DNA of 64,000 nt, taken from positions 1,364,001 through 1,428,000 of the forward strand of contig NC_085890.1 in NCBI RefSeq assembly GCF_035222375.1, read 5' to 3'. Below are positions 47,923 through 60,115 of the stretch, piece by piece. Positions within the stretch are counted from its first letter, which is position 1. Every line of letters starts with the position of its first letter. The position numbers and the translations under genes were made by a program. The notes below the pieces were generated by a model. The model saw nothing but the letters and a program-made list of their open reading frames with translations. It was not told where the DNA came from and did not search any database. The stretch is from Podospora pseudocomata (taxonomy: Eukaryota; Ascomycota; Sordariomycetes; Sordariales; Podosporaceae).

Positions 47923-50060
47923 CTACCTCATAGCCATCGCCTTCTCATTCAACACCCTCTCCTCCTTCTTCTGCTCCCCCTTCTTGGGTGCATGAGTCTT
48001 CTTATACTTCAAAAACCTCACCAAATTCAACACCGCCTCATCCGCCTTATCCCTCAATTCCCCCTGCGCCCTCTTATCAATTCCCTTCGCCAACGCTCTC
48101 AACTTGGGCAAAAACTCCTCCAGATGCTTATGGAAGCCCTCCTTCCAGAACACCTCCTTATCATTTTCCGTGGCCTCATCACCATAAATGTCAAAAATCT
48201 GGTTGACAGCCTCTACAACATCGGCCGGTGGGATGGTCTTGTCCTGCTCACAGCTCTGGAGGAGAGTGATCAAAAAGACGCCAATCTCGCGGTTGAGATC
48301 AATAGGAGCTGTGTCCCTGGCCAAAGAGCCAAGGATACCAACGCACTTGACGCCCAGACCCTGGAGGGGGTCAACCTCCTTTCCTTCTTCTGGTTTTGGC
48401 TGGTTCTTCGCGGCCTGGTAGAGCGCAATGAACTTGCGATGTTGGCCTGGAGTCAACGGTACATTTGCACCCAAGCTGCGGGCAATAGCCCAGGCAAGAC
48501 TGGCTATTTGGGTGGCGAGGTCGAGATCAGCATTGTCAGCCTCGACGATGGGAGTGATGGCCTTGACCCAAATCTTTTTGGCGGCTGGATACCACGCATC
48601 ATAGATGTTGGAGTTTTCGCTCTCAGAGAAGTCGATGCATGAGACGGTCCAGGCAATATTGTTGAGGGCCGTCAGGGCGTTTGACTGGATGGCGAGGTTC
48701 TCTTCGCCATCGATCTGAATATTGGATAGACGAACCAATTGCGGGATAGCTTGTTGAATGAAGGCGCCGAGCGTGGGAAGGTCGTCCAGATCTCCAGAGT
48801 CAAATGGGTCGTCGGCTCCTGTTACCTTTTCCATATCGGCTTCCAGATCGGCAATATCGTCATCGTCATCCTCCTCGTCTTCATCCATGTCGTCATCCTC
48901 CCCATCGTCCTCCTTGTCTTCGTCATCACCGTCCCCGGCATTGGAAGCTCCGTCCACATCCATCGCGTCGTCACCCTCAGGCTTGTCCTCAAGTCCGTTC
49001 CATTCCTCCTCCTTTGGTTGAGAACGGTTGCCCTTCTCAAGAGTCTCCTGCAAATCGGCACCGATAGAAGCCAAAATCTCCAAAGCTAGTTGGACAACAG
49101 CTCCCTGGTTGGTGTTCCCATTAGCCACAGCGCTCGCCGAAGGTACATGTTCCAATGCACGAGTGAGGGTTCCAATAAGAACTGCATCGCAAGCACCGTC
49201 CTTCCCGGGGCTGTGGTCGAGCCATTGTAATGACGAGAAAATATTGTGAAGAACACCGCACGCCATCACCGATCGAGGACCGGAGCCAGAGGCAAGTTTG
49301 AGAAGGACGTCGTAGCATCTAGTTTCCTGGTCGTTCGTCATGGCTTGGCCCAGCTCGAGGTTGTCTTCTGAAAGTGTCGTCAGGCAGGAGAGGGTCTCCT
49401 CGTAGATCTCTTGCGGCGTGGACTCTGAGGCAGCCAGACGGAAGAGGAATCTGACGATGGTTTGGTTGGCCACGATAGCGGTGGTGATCTCCTCGCGGGC
49501 CATGCCGAGAAGATTGAGGAGAGCAAGAAGGGAGCTTGAGATCTCCCATACAATACGCTGCTGAGCCTTGGTGAGCTTGGAGAAGACAGGCTCAGTTGAT
49601 GTGAGTGTGTCAAGAATCTATGACCTGGTTAGCTCTGGCAAGTTCATAAGAGTTGTAGGTCACATACAGCATTGGCAGCATGCTCGATGGCAGTCAGAAT
49701 GTCGAGTCTGTATAGGTGTACACAGAAATCGGCCTCCTCTTCCTCAGCGAGAACTTTGAGAATCTCCCAGCCAGCAGCTCGGCTGTCGATGCTGTTGTCT
49801 GTGAGTGTCTCGGTGAGAACAATGTGAACAACCTGCTCCCTGAGTAGCAGCTTTCTAGTTCTGGCATCTTGAACGATGTTGGCGATGGCGCCGGCAGCCT
49901 GTGTTCTTGATTTGGCTTCGGGGTTCTTGAGATCCTTGAGAATGGGGAGAATTTTGCTCTCACGGAGCTTTGCAAGCTCTGGATCAGATGGTGGTTTTGA
50001 AGCCCTTGCGATGGGGTCTGCGCGGCTGGCACGCACTCTGTTCTTTCTTGCTTTGCCCAT
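47923..50060 (-). CDS. SYO1: Symportin Syo1, Rpl5/Rpl11 co-import chaperone
   Basis: Syo1 links ribosomal proteins Rpl5 and Rpl11 to the importin Kap104 so that the 5S RNP parts enter the nucleus together. Exons 49668-50060 and 47923-49617, 50-nt intron at codon phase 0; 695 aa. The start MGKARKNRVRASRADP carries the basic PY-NLS-like end used by Kap104. ARM/HEAT repeats follow (KSRTQAAGAIANIVQDARTR, DNSIDSRAAGWEILKVLAEE, IYEETLSCLTTLSEDNLELG, RSVMACGVLHNIFSSLQWLD). A long acidic loop (about 348-389) fits the Rpl11-binding insertion. Close in sequence to the crystallised Chaetomium thermophilum protein as I remember it. An in-frame extension to 50360 is open but unlikely. Confidence 0.95.
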
Positions 50061-50831
50061 TTTTGGATCTGGAAACTGTCTGATGGTTATGACGTGGCGT
50101 TTATGAGAGAAATATCTGGAAATACGGTCCCACGAAAATTTCCCAGGTTTGCTCAAGGCAGAAAGTAAATAAAATCTAGATGGTTGTCGCAACAACAATT
50201 GTGGAAGAAAAGTTGAGAAAAGCCCTTCAACCCCACACTCGTCCCCCGCCATCCACACAAATTGAACCCTGGTCCATGAGATGCGGAGATCCAGGGTCGG
50301 GCACGAAGTACCTTTTGTGACACCAGACATGTTGAATTTCTCAAATGAGAGAGGTTCCACGCTTAGACTTGATGTTCAGAAAATTCATACTGGCTCATGT
50401 TAAGGTGTTAAGCTAGCCAATGTCTCACATCGTTACACTTCATTCCCTTCCCACTCAAGTAGATGAGAACACAGGTCGCAAACAAAAGTACTTCGGCTGC
50501 TAAACAGCTCCAAGGGTTCGTTGATGCGGGACATGGCAGCCCTGTAAGTGGAGCCGAGCTGTCTTGGCTTTAGCGAGCCACGTTTTAACCCAGACGCGCC
50601 AATCTAACCACCATCGACCTCCATCCACTAACATTGCCGAGTTCGGGGTCCTAGCATCAAGCTCCCGAGGCATCAAGGAAGTCAACCAGACTGGCGACTA
50701 ATATTGATTGAATGAAATGCGGTTCCGCGCACACCAGCCAATCTCTCATCGTCCGAGACACTGAGCTATTACTTTATATCGTGGTTGATGAATGGGAATG
50801 CACTCAGCTGGCATCAATCGCTGAGTGCAAG
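50061..50831. promoter_or_regulatory. Divergent promoter SYO1 / glycosyltransferase-like gene
   Basis: 771 bp between start codons. The downstream gene's frame is open from an ATG at 50712, so the exact leader end is uncertain. Confidence 0.55.
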
Positions 50832-53063
50832 ATGGGACTTTTCACCAACAACGACGACGCAATGGTTAAGAAGGACGATGATCTCAAGCGAGGGAAGACG
50901 CTTCCCACTCGCGCACCATGGGTACCAGCTTCAGCACCCAGAACGCCCCCACGCAAGACGATCAAGCGGCTTCTGATAGCTTTGGCTGTGGGATTCTTCG
51001 TCTATTTGTTCATCAAGAATCTACCGCCAATGGATGATCAAGTACGCAGAGACTACAGGCATCCGAGATATTCAGATCGCAAGCCGGGAAAACGGCCAGG
51101 CCCGATGCCAAAGATGAAGCCCCCACCACCTGAGCGCATACCGGAGAAGCCCGTGGTGAAGGACATCCCGAGTGAACAGCCTGCTGCTGTCGTGGTACCC
51201 CCTGTCGTAACTGACACTGCTACCAACGCCAGAACATATGATGGCCCTATTTACTTCAGGAAGCTGGCTGCGACATTACAAGCCATTGAGAGCAGTACGA
51301 GCGGCTACAGCGCGGTGAATAAGAATGTGCTGTTTGCCGCTGCTAGCTTGAAGAGCGCCTCAGTCTTGCTCCCAATGGCATGCAAGATGGGGACTGAGCT
51401 TCGAAGCTATGTGCACTTTGCGTTGATGGGTGGTAGTGAGATTGATTTGGATGAACTTCAAGCTGTTAACGGCATCGACGAGTCCTGCCAGATCATCTTT
51501 CACGGTAAGAGGACAGATCATGTGCCGATGCCTATATCAATACTAATCCGTGAACCACCATAGATGCGAGGCCTGATTATGCCTCAACCTCGACATTGAG
51601 CCGCCTCGAAACATGTGCTACACGTGGATTATGTGAGCTTCCTTTCCATGACAGTTTGATAACACACCTCTCACACGCTGATAGACCACATTTACAAGTA
51701 TATGCATCCTCAAGTTCTGTTTCTTGATGCCTCTGGTGTGGAAGAGCACTATTTTCTCGATGGCATCCGCAAACAAGCAGACGTCTCTGGAGTGCCCATT
51801 ATTGAGCTGCCCAAGAATGCTCACTCACGGTTATCTTGGATGACGAAACTCGATAGCTCGTCGTTGGCGGCTTGGAATAAGATCAGCGTCGACATACTGA
51901 TCCATGCGCCACTTGTAGGCTCTGGTAGCCTGATTAGATTGCTTCAATCATTATCAGCAGCTGATTTCTCAGCGGGCCCAACGCCTCACCTCACCATCGA
52001 ACTTCCTCATGACATTGATCGGGCTACGACAGAATTCTTGAGGGACTTTAGTTGGCCACCAAGCCGCACACACAGCCTTTCCAATGTGCGGCAACTTACA
52101 CTCAGACATCGCATACCTCGGGCTAGGTTGACCGAAGACGAAAGTTCGGTCCGTCTTCTCGAGTCCTTCTGGCCGGTCAGTCCGCGATACTCTCACGTGC
52201 TGGTACTATCACCCCAAGTCCAGCTATCGCCTGGATTCTTTCACTGTAAGCCTTTTCACAACCAGCTCAACTGGCCCGGTAACTAACATCCACCAGACCT
52301 GAAATTCACTCTGCTGGAATATCTCTACTCATCCAATTCCCTCCTCCAAAGCTGGGATTCCCGGCTGCTCGGTATCAGCCTCGACCTGCCCCCCACAACG
52401 CTAGCAGACACCTCAAAGTCATTCAGCCCACCTGCTCCCAAACCCATGAAACAGGCCAAAGACTCCAAAAAGCCATCACTATCCTCTCAAACGTCTAGCT
52501 CAGCTCCTTTCCTGTGGCAGTCCCCCAACAGCAACGCCATGCTCTACCTCGGCACTAAGTGGACAGAACTCCACTCTCTTGTATCGAACACTATCGAACA
52601 TCAACACTCTACCTCGTCCCTCTCAACATTTTTCACCACCAAGGCCGTTAGCAAGAGGTATCCCTCCTGGCTGGAACACGCCCTCAGGCTTTCAAGAGCA
52701 AAGGGGTATTTCGCGCTGTATCCTAGTGAGGCTACTGCTAAATACTTGGCTACGACGCATAATGAGTTGTTTAAGGGGCCGGAGGAGTACGAGAAGGAGC
52801 TGGAGGTAGATGATGGGAGAGGAGAGGAGGTCAGGCTCACGTCTGGGCCGCTGTTGGAGACGGTGCGGTTGTTGGGGTTTGATGAGATGCCAATTGTGAG
52901 TTGGGAGGGCAAGGAAACGGGTTTGGAGGGGTTGGATGAGGGGGCGGAGGAGTATGTTAGGGAGTTTAGGAAGGTGGTTGGGGGGAGGTGTGAGGGGTGG
53001 GAGGGGGCGGAGGTGGGGGAGAGGTTGGGGGTGGGGGGTTTGTTTTGTTTGAGGGGGGAGTGA
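50832..53063 (+). CDS. Type II membrane glycosyltransferase-2-like protein, fungal family
   Basis: Four exons: 50832-51504, 51564-51632, 51685-52245 and 52297-53063, giving 689 aa. The N-terminus is cytosolic (KKDDDLKRGKTLPTRAPWVP), with one membrane segment about 46-62 (RLLIALAVGFFVYLF), then a Pro/Lys stem (about 95-125) and a lumenal domain. This domain has VNKNVLFAAASLKSASVLLPMAC, WMTKLDSSSLAAWNKISVDIL, LTIELPHDIDRATTEFLRDF, HVLVLSPQVQLSPGFFHYLK and SNAMLYLGTKWTELH. These match proteins annotated glycosyltransferase 2 in filamentous fungi, probably Golgi. Donor sugar unknown. The 40-codon in-frame extension up to 50712 lacks the family look. The last 90 nt are extremely G-rich. Confidence 0.82.
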
Positions 53064-53296
53064 GGACGTGATGTAGGTTATGGGGTAAGTTTGAAGGTTT
53101 CATATGGAAAAGGGACATTAATGTGGCCTGGGTACTTGTATCTCATAGTCCGGGTATCTTTCTGTTATCGTCTGAGCATCTGAGCTTGGTTAGTCACATT
53201 CTACCTTAAATTTTTGAGATGTACGGATCATGATATTCATTAATGCATAGAGTGGCAACCGTCCTCGTAAATTGCTTTCTCATCTTCCAGCATCAC
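53064..53296. other. Short spacer between convergent genes
   Basis: 233 bp between the stop of the glycosyltransferase-like gene and the stop of the DUF202 gene; the 3' UTRs probably overlap. Confidence 0.6.
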
Positions 53297-54020
53297 TCAC
53301 TCGTCAGCCCCCTCATTCAACTTATTTATCACCAACAACGACACGCACGCGCCGACGATACACAGCGCTATGCAAGCCATCACCTATTATCCCATGAGTA
53401 CATATTCCTCTTTTTTGTTCCCCTGTCCCAGTACTTACAGTCTGCGTCTTCCACCCCGTCTGCACAATCGCCGCCCTCCTGCTGTACTTATTCACCGTTT
53501 CTACCATCTCATCAGCACCAATTCTCCTCCCCTCCCATCCCCTTCCCATTCCACATTACTCACTGATATAATTCGCCAAGCCCACCCCAAGACAGCTCAC
53601 ACTCAACGCCCAGAAAACCGCCCCCAAGGGATACGCCATCCTCAACTCGGTCTCTGTCGCTGTTTTCCGCAGATGAAAGGATAGGACTATCGCGACGGAG
53701 ACAATGGCCATGTAGATCGATAACCGGAGGTAAGAGAGAAAGGTGCGCTCGTTGGCGCAGTGGTCGCGGCAGTCGGAGGATTCGTTGTTGAAGATTAGGG
53801 GGCCAAATAGAGGGGGATGGAAGAAGGCTCTGGCGAGGGGGTCGCGGCTTGTTGTGAGATGAAATTATTAGTGCTGAGGATTTGAGAAGACATGAGATAA
53901 AATATGAGCTGTGATTTACTCTGTAATCTGGTGAACATCCACCGGCCTTGTCAGTGAAGCCAATGGCTGACAACACAAACTTGACCGGGTGAGGTCTTCC
54001 TCGTCTATTTGATCGCTCAT
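53297..54020 (-). CDS. DUF202 (YidH/VTC-type) three-helix membrane protein
   Basis: Four exons: 53920-54020, 53564-53847, 53439-53500 and 53297-53383, giving 177 aa with consistent phases. The N-part reads DRDPLARAFFHPPLFGPLIF and the hallmark CANERTFLSYLRLSIYMAIV opens helix 1. Helix 2 is RMAYPLGAVFWALSVSCLGV. TVNKYSRRAAIVQTGWKT precedes helix 3 (VMACIALCIVGACVSLLVI). DUF202 is also the membrane domain of the VTC polyphosphate polymerase, but this protein has no SPX or catalytic part, so its role is unknown. No single exon exceeds 284 nt, so automated calls may miss it. A 39-nt in-frame segment in exon 1 (GTCAAG...AAG) could be read as an intron but lacks a usable branch point. Confidence 0.85.
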
Positions 54021-54454
54021 GGCTGGATTTTGGTCTGGAGGGATGAAAAGTGTATTTGGAATGGTTGGATAGGTAGAGGGCATCATAAAATTTCTATTTC
54101 ATAAGTTTGATATGAGATGTGATGAGTTCGTATAAGTGTGCTGCCCTCACAAACATGACGCCATCGTGGGCTTGAATGAGAACCTTGCTGGTGTTTGTTG
54201 CAATGAGTGGGGGTGAGCGGGGGTCATGCTTGACACTTATCGGAGCGCTTATCGGTGGCAGCGGGGCACGCGTTGGGCTTTTAATTAGTGCGGCTTCTGC
54301 CTGCGCGACCTGACGCGAGGGAGCTGGGAGGGAAACGCGTCTTTCGGTTTATTCACCTTTCCAAGCATTTTGAAGTTTGTTGTTGACTTGACTACGACAC
54401 CACCCGCGCTATTGACAGACTTCTTGCAACAACATATAACGACTTCAGGACACC
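54021..54454. promoter_or_regulatory. Divergent promoter DUF202 gene / RPA2 with two MCB boxes
   Basis: 434 bp. ACGCGT occurs at 54268-54273 and 54335-54340, 187 and 120 bp upstream of the RPA2 start. A related GACGCGAG lies near 54312. MluI cell-cycle boxes bind MBF/SBF-type factors and drive replication genes, including replication factor A genes, at G1/S in yeasts. Confidence 0.65.
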
Positions 54455-55430
54455 ATGAGTATGCTATACCGATCAGGAACACAATATTGACAGGCTAAGG
54501 CTAATGTAATGGCAGCATCATACGGCGGGTATCAAAGAACGGGCTATGGCGCCCAAGGCGGTGATGAGGGCGGCGGCTTCATGAGCGGTTCCCAGCAAGG
54601 CAGTCAGGGTCAATCAAAGAGGGTATGTTCCCACATAAGGTCTCGCACTACCTGAGCCCCAGGCTAACATCGATCCCCCACAACAGAGCACAATCGACGA
54701 GTACCTCCGCCCAGTAACTATCAAGCAAATCCACGACGCCAAAGCCGGCTACAACGAGTCCGAGATCACCATCGACGGCTTCCCCGTCAGCACAGTCACC
54801 CTTGTCGGCCAAGTGCGCTCCGTCCAACCCCAAACCACAAACATCACATACAAGATCGACGACGGCACCGGCGGTACCATCGACGTCAAGAAATGGGTCG
54901 ACCTCGAAAAGTCCGAATCAGGTGCCGAGACCCCCTTTAGCCTTGACACCTGGGTCCGTGTTCTCGGTAGACTCTCGAGCTTCAACGGCAAGATCCACGT
55001 TGGCGCACACCATGTCAGAGTGATCGACGATTATAACGAGGTCAGCTATCATTTGTTGGAGTCTACCTATGTGCATGTCTGCATCTCGAGGGGTTTACCT
55101 GGTGGTCCTTGGCCACAAAAAGAGGGTGCGGCTGCTGGTGGTCATGGTGGAGGGGACTCTGACAGCATGTTCATCGACAGCGGGAATGGGTATTCAGGTG
55201 ATGCTGCGGCGGCTAATGCTAGGGTGGCGTCTTGCTCGAGACAGGCCAAGTCGTTGTATCAGTTCATGCAGAGCGATCCAAGATCGATAGAAGGGATCAA
55301 TGTCGCTGATGTCATGGCTGGGTCTGGGATGGGCAAGAGGGATGTGCTTGCAGCGGCGGATGAATTATTGGGCAACGGTATTGTCTATACCACTGTTGAT
55401 GATGAGACCTGGGCCATTCTCGAGACATAA
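54455..55430 (+). CDS. RFA2: Replication protein A 32-kDa subunit (RPA2/Rfa2)
   Basis: Middle subunit of the RPA single-strand DNA-binding trimer in replication, repair and recombination. Exons 54455-54458 (ATGA), 54516-54622 and 54687-55430 give 284 aa: MTSYGGYQRTGYGAQ... The N-terminal Gly/Ser/Gln region is the usual phosphorylation tail. The OB fold runs about 40-165 (RPVTIKQIHDA, FPVSTVTLVGQVRSVQPQTTNITYKIDDGTG, WVRVLGRLSSFNGKIHVGAHHVRVI). A Gly/Asp linker precedes the C-terminal winged helix (EGINVADVMAGSGMGKRDVLAAADELLGNGIVYTTVDDETW). An alternative start at 54509 (MAASYGG) is in frame without the first intron. I prefer the 4-nt exon for its CACCATGA context, branch point and CAG. Confidence 0.93.
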
Positions 55431-55870
55431 AATTGTTTGGTGTAGGGGGCATGTACAGATTGAATGACGGGATATGCATGGCGAGGGATATCACGGCGCC
55501 AGTTATTTGACTGATTGCTTTGATTTGCCTCCTGTAGAGTACGTACAATTCCCATGGCATTCTGATTTGGGGCTACCGAAGGATCATTGCAGTTGTTCGG
55601 TGGATTATAGCTACTATCTAGGTAGATCTGACCTAACAGTCGTAAAGAGCGCAAAACATCATCTCAAACAAGAATCCAAGACCAATTAGCCAAACAAACA
55701 AAAAGTCAATCTGCGAGCCATATGTTGAGTATGGCGATACATGTAAGCAAACGACCCCCTTTCAAACTTGGTCAAAAATCACCATAGGTTGAGTTGATCA
55801 ACCAGCATCAAACATCCAAAAACAGAAAATCCAGACGCACCAGAAACCATCCCTTCCTCTCTTTCCCAAA
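55431..55870. other. Spacer between convergent RPA2 and GNAT gene
   Basis: 440 bp, AT-richer 3' UTR sequence; nothing else seen. Confidence 0.6.
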
Positions 55871-56904
55871 TCAACCAACAACCTTGCCAACCCTCCTCCC
55901 CTTCCCCGTCGCGCCCGGCTCCCGCACCATGATAGTCAACCTAACCGGCCACCTTCCCCTCTTCAAATAAATCTCCTTCTTGATCTCAAACCCAAACTTC
56001 TTGTAATACTCATTATTCACCGCCGAGCTCGACTCAAGGTACATCTGCCTCCCCTCCCTATCCGCCCTCATCATCCCATCCCTCAGCAACCGTCCCCCCA
56101 AGCCCCTCCCCTGAGATCTCGGTTTAGTGCCCAAGTAAACCAAATACCAAGCATCATTCTCCTTCTCCGGGCCCAAGACCTCCCGCTTGGTGTCGTGAAG
56201 CAGAGGGAGGATCTCATCAAAGAGACGGCGACGGCCTTCAGCGCAGAGTTGGAAGTGCAGACGCCAGAGCCCAGAGCGGAAGTGAGTTAGGTAGCTGTCG
56301 AGGGAGGGGGGTGGGTTGGGTGGTACCCTTTTTCTTTTATCAACACTTTGTTTTCATCATGCGGTGAGGGGAGGGGCACTTACCAAAGAGCAACACTATC
56401 AAAATCCTCCCCCACCGTCGTCACAAGCCCCCCGCCGATACAGTGAGAGGCGACGGTGTAAGTCAGGATATCGACGTGAAGGTTCCATTTGTCTTCCGCC
56501 GCACCCTTGCCCTGTCGTCCCTTTGCCTCGCCGCCGAAACCAGCCCAGGTGAACGTCACCCCTCCAGATGTGGTGGCGGTATTATCGTTGGAAAGAGGGG
56601 ATTCAACAGCGGGGTTGCTCTCGATATCCACCAGATACCTCGCGTAGTCATCCGCCTGGAACGCGTGCGCGAGACTGAGGGCCGCCTCGCGGCATTCGTG
56701 GGTTTGGACGGTGCGCACTTGGGTGTTCCAGGCTGCGGGGAGGAGGGAGCGTTTGGTGAGTGTTGCGAGGACTTTCACGCCACTACTGCTGCCATTCCCA
56801 CCACTGTTTGTTGTTGTTGATGAGGTGGAGAGTGGAATGGTCGTGGCGGAGGGGCTGGAGGTCGTGGTTGTTGTTGTTGTTGTGGTGGTGGTTGACGTCG
56901 CCAT
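55871..56904 (-). CDS. GNAT-family N-acetyltransferase
   Basis: Exons 56384-56904 and 55871-56327 (56-nt intron) give 325 aa. The N-terminus is MATS followed by a threonine run coded by an imperfect trinucleotide repeat, then Ser/Thr/Asn-rich sequence. The GNAT core begins about residue 45. YLVYLGTKPRSQGRGLGGRLL holds the acetyl-CoA motif (Q/RxxGxG), and MYLESSSAVNNEYYKKFGFE is the usual strand and helix after it. The substrate is unknown. The first residues before the core are probably disordered. The intron restores VALWVPPNPPP across the junction. Confidence 0.85.
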
Positions 56905-59172
56905 GCTGGGCTAACGTCTCGTTCAACTACATCATGGTGAGCATGAGATAAGACGGACGACTTGGGAGGGAGAGAAGTACTTTATGTGTCTGATATATTT
57001 TGTATACTATCACCCGTATGGACTCTCGAAAGCTGACTTCTCGAGACGGGCATAAACCCTATTGAGGACGACCTCATTAGCATCTCGGTCTTCCAGAACA
57101 ACCGCAATGTGTGATTTCCTGACTTACTGGACGGGTGGCGGAGGCAATTAAGTGCGGTTCGCAAATCAGCAGACATCAATGTGGTCTTTTGAGCTGTCCT
57201 GGCTCCGTTGGCTGGTAAAAACAGAGGTTAAAGTGTAATCGAAGAAAAGGTCTTGACCAAGACCCGGCTGTATGGGTTATCTTCGAAGAGCGGCTGTTGT
57301 TGTTCTCGAATGTCTCGTTACACGTAAGAGTAAAAAGACGACAAAAGATAGGTTGGGGGGGAAAGTGTTTGTATATATGTGTAAGTACCAGTCGGCCGGA
57401 GAGTGAATGGATGATTGTTGTTTGGGGTTTCTTGGCGTGGGCTGTGAAGATGGGTTGATGGTGATAGATTGGGTAGTGGGAGTGGCAAAATGACTGGATG
57501 GGACGAGTCCTGGTAGGGATTGTCCTAGTAATCTGAGTGGTGGTAGTAGCAGCGGTAGCAGGTTATGGTCGTTGTGCAAGAAGAAGCAAACAAGACAACA
57601 ACAGCAGCAACACAGCAACAACTACAAGATCGAACAAACAAACAACAGGCAAGACAATGGCAACAGCGCGTAGAGTGTGTGCGTGCCCTTGATGCTAAAT
57701 TGCCCCCCTGAATGGGGGACTTTCAAGTAGACTTGGATAATACGGGGGGTTGTTGTACTGGATCAACTCTGGGATAGTGGTAGTTCTGACGAAGAATCCA
57801 AGAAGGCGACGAAGTGGCAGGTAGGCACCTTGAATATGTAGACAGCAAACTAGGACGGGCCTCTTAACAATTTCTGAGACAAATGACACGAAGGGGGACC
57901 AGCTTGCTCCGACGTAATGAGACAAGGATGACGAGAGTCGGAGACGATAAGATAGGTGGGATGAGAAGTTCCAATGTTTGGAAATCAGGCAAGCAGCCGG
58001 AGGAATGCAGCGGGCTCTTTTGGGAAAGACGGGGAGCACTTACACCACGCCCACGAGGACATGCATGTAGGGGAACGGTGGGCTCCCCATGTGTGAGCAC
58101 TCACACCGCAGAGAGCCGGAGAAGGTCTCCCCCAGTCCACCCAGTCATCAGACAACACAAGTCCGTATCTCTCTGTTAGGGAACAGGAAATGGTCGGGAA
58201 TGGTTCCGTTGAAGGTCCCGGACAACGGGGCGGGCGTATCCATTGGCTACCAACGGCTGCCCACAGACCGGGGGAAACCAGGGAGGTCCCAAGGACGGAA
58301 CCATGAAGCAACGGCAGCGCCGGCATCCCCAACGTCGGTCAAAGGTGGGGGTTGGGATCTCGCCTTCGTCCAAACTCGCTATCCAATGAAGCCTGCACGA
58401 GATGCAACCTGTACAGCATCCTGTTGACGAACAGGGTCCTTGTCCCCAGGCTCAACAGTCCAATTCCTAGCGGTTCAGCTGCACATGCCAAGTTAGACGG
58501 ACTAGGGGACTGGGGGGACTGTGCTGATCCGAGCATCGGGTCCCACCGGTGTTTGAGTGGAAAGTTGGCTATCAAATGGTCATGTAAGTCGCCCTGTTCC
58601 AATCAAACGTCGTCAATTCGTGACCTGTATGTACACGGATATGCAAGATGATCAGGTGACGCAGCCATGGGTGTCCTGACCGCACGCCCTGCCTGCAGCC
58701 GCTGGTTCCCGAGAGATAGTGATGCCTGTCATGATAAGAGTTTGTCCAGTCGAAGATAGAGATAAACGGGTGGTGTACTCAGCAGCAAGCACGAACAGCT
58801 TTGTTGTTGTTGTTGTTGTTGTTGTCACATCGCATGGTTGCATTCCCGGAGCACCAATGTTCTGTACTCCCCGTTGCCGAATCTACAGGAAATAGTTCTT
58901 CCGATTATTAATTTGGTAGAAACCCCCCACCCTAGCCCCCCCAAAGCAATTGCTCTGCGATTAAGTAACACTACCAGTGTTGTGTATGCAAGATGCTGAA
59001 AAAGGAAGCAAGCGGCTCTCTGCCCGGCTTTCTAAGTCGCCGGTCCAAACAACGCAGAGAGCGGATATCTTAGGCATAAAAAGCGGAAACCAATCGGACG
59101 GCCAACGTCTCGAAAAACTGCACTTTTCTTTTGCTGTGTTTTGCTGTGTAATCCGAATTCCGATCCCGTCCA
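56905..59172. other. 2.3 kb spacer between GNAT gene start and IDI1 end
   Basis: Holds the GNAT promoter (left) and the IDI1 3' region (right). I see no gene. A pure GTT repeat lies at about 58801-58824, and CAA/GTT-rich stretches near 57530-57620 create a spurious poly-Cys frame on the minus strand. Confidence 0.55.
58801..58824. repeat. GTT trinucleotide microsatellite, about 8 copies
   Basis: An uninterrupted TTG/GTT run of about 24 bp in the spacer upstream of the GNAT gene. It would be length-variable between strains. Confidence 0.9.

Positions 59173-60115
<943 letters not shown>

Noticed and set aside
53969-54007. 39-nt intron in exon 1 of the DUF202 gene
   Set aside because: The branch point would sit almost on the acceptor and the length is below that of all other introns here; the segment is in frame without stops, so it is kept as coding.
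57277-57621. Poly-Cys/Leu 114-codon frame
   Set aside because: Artefact of a CAA/GTT-rich simple repeat.
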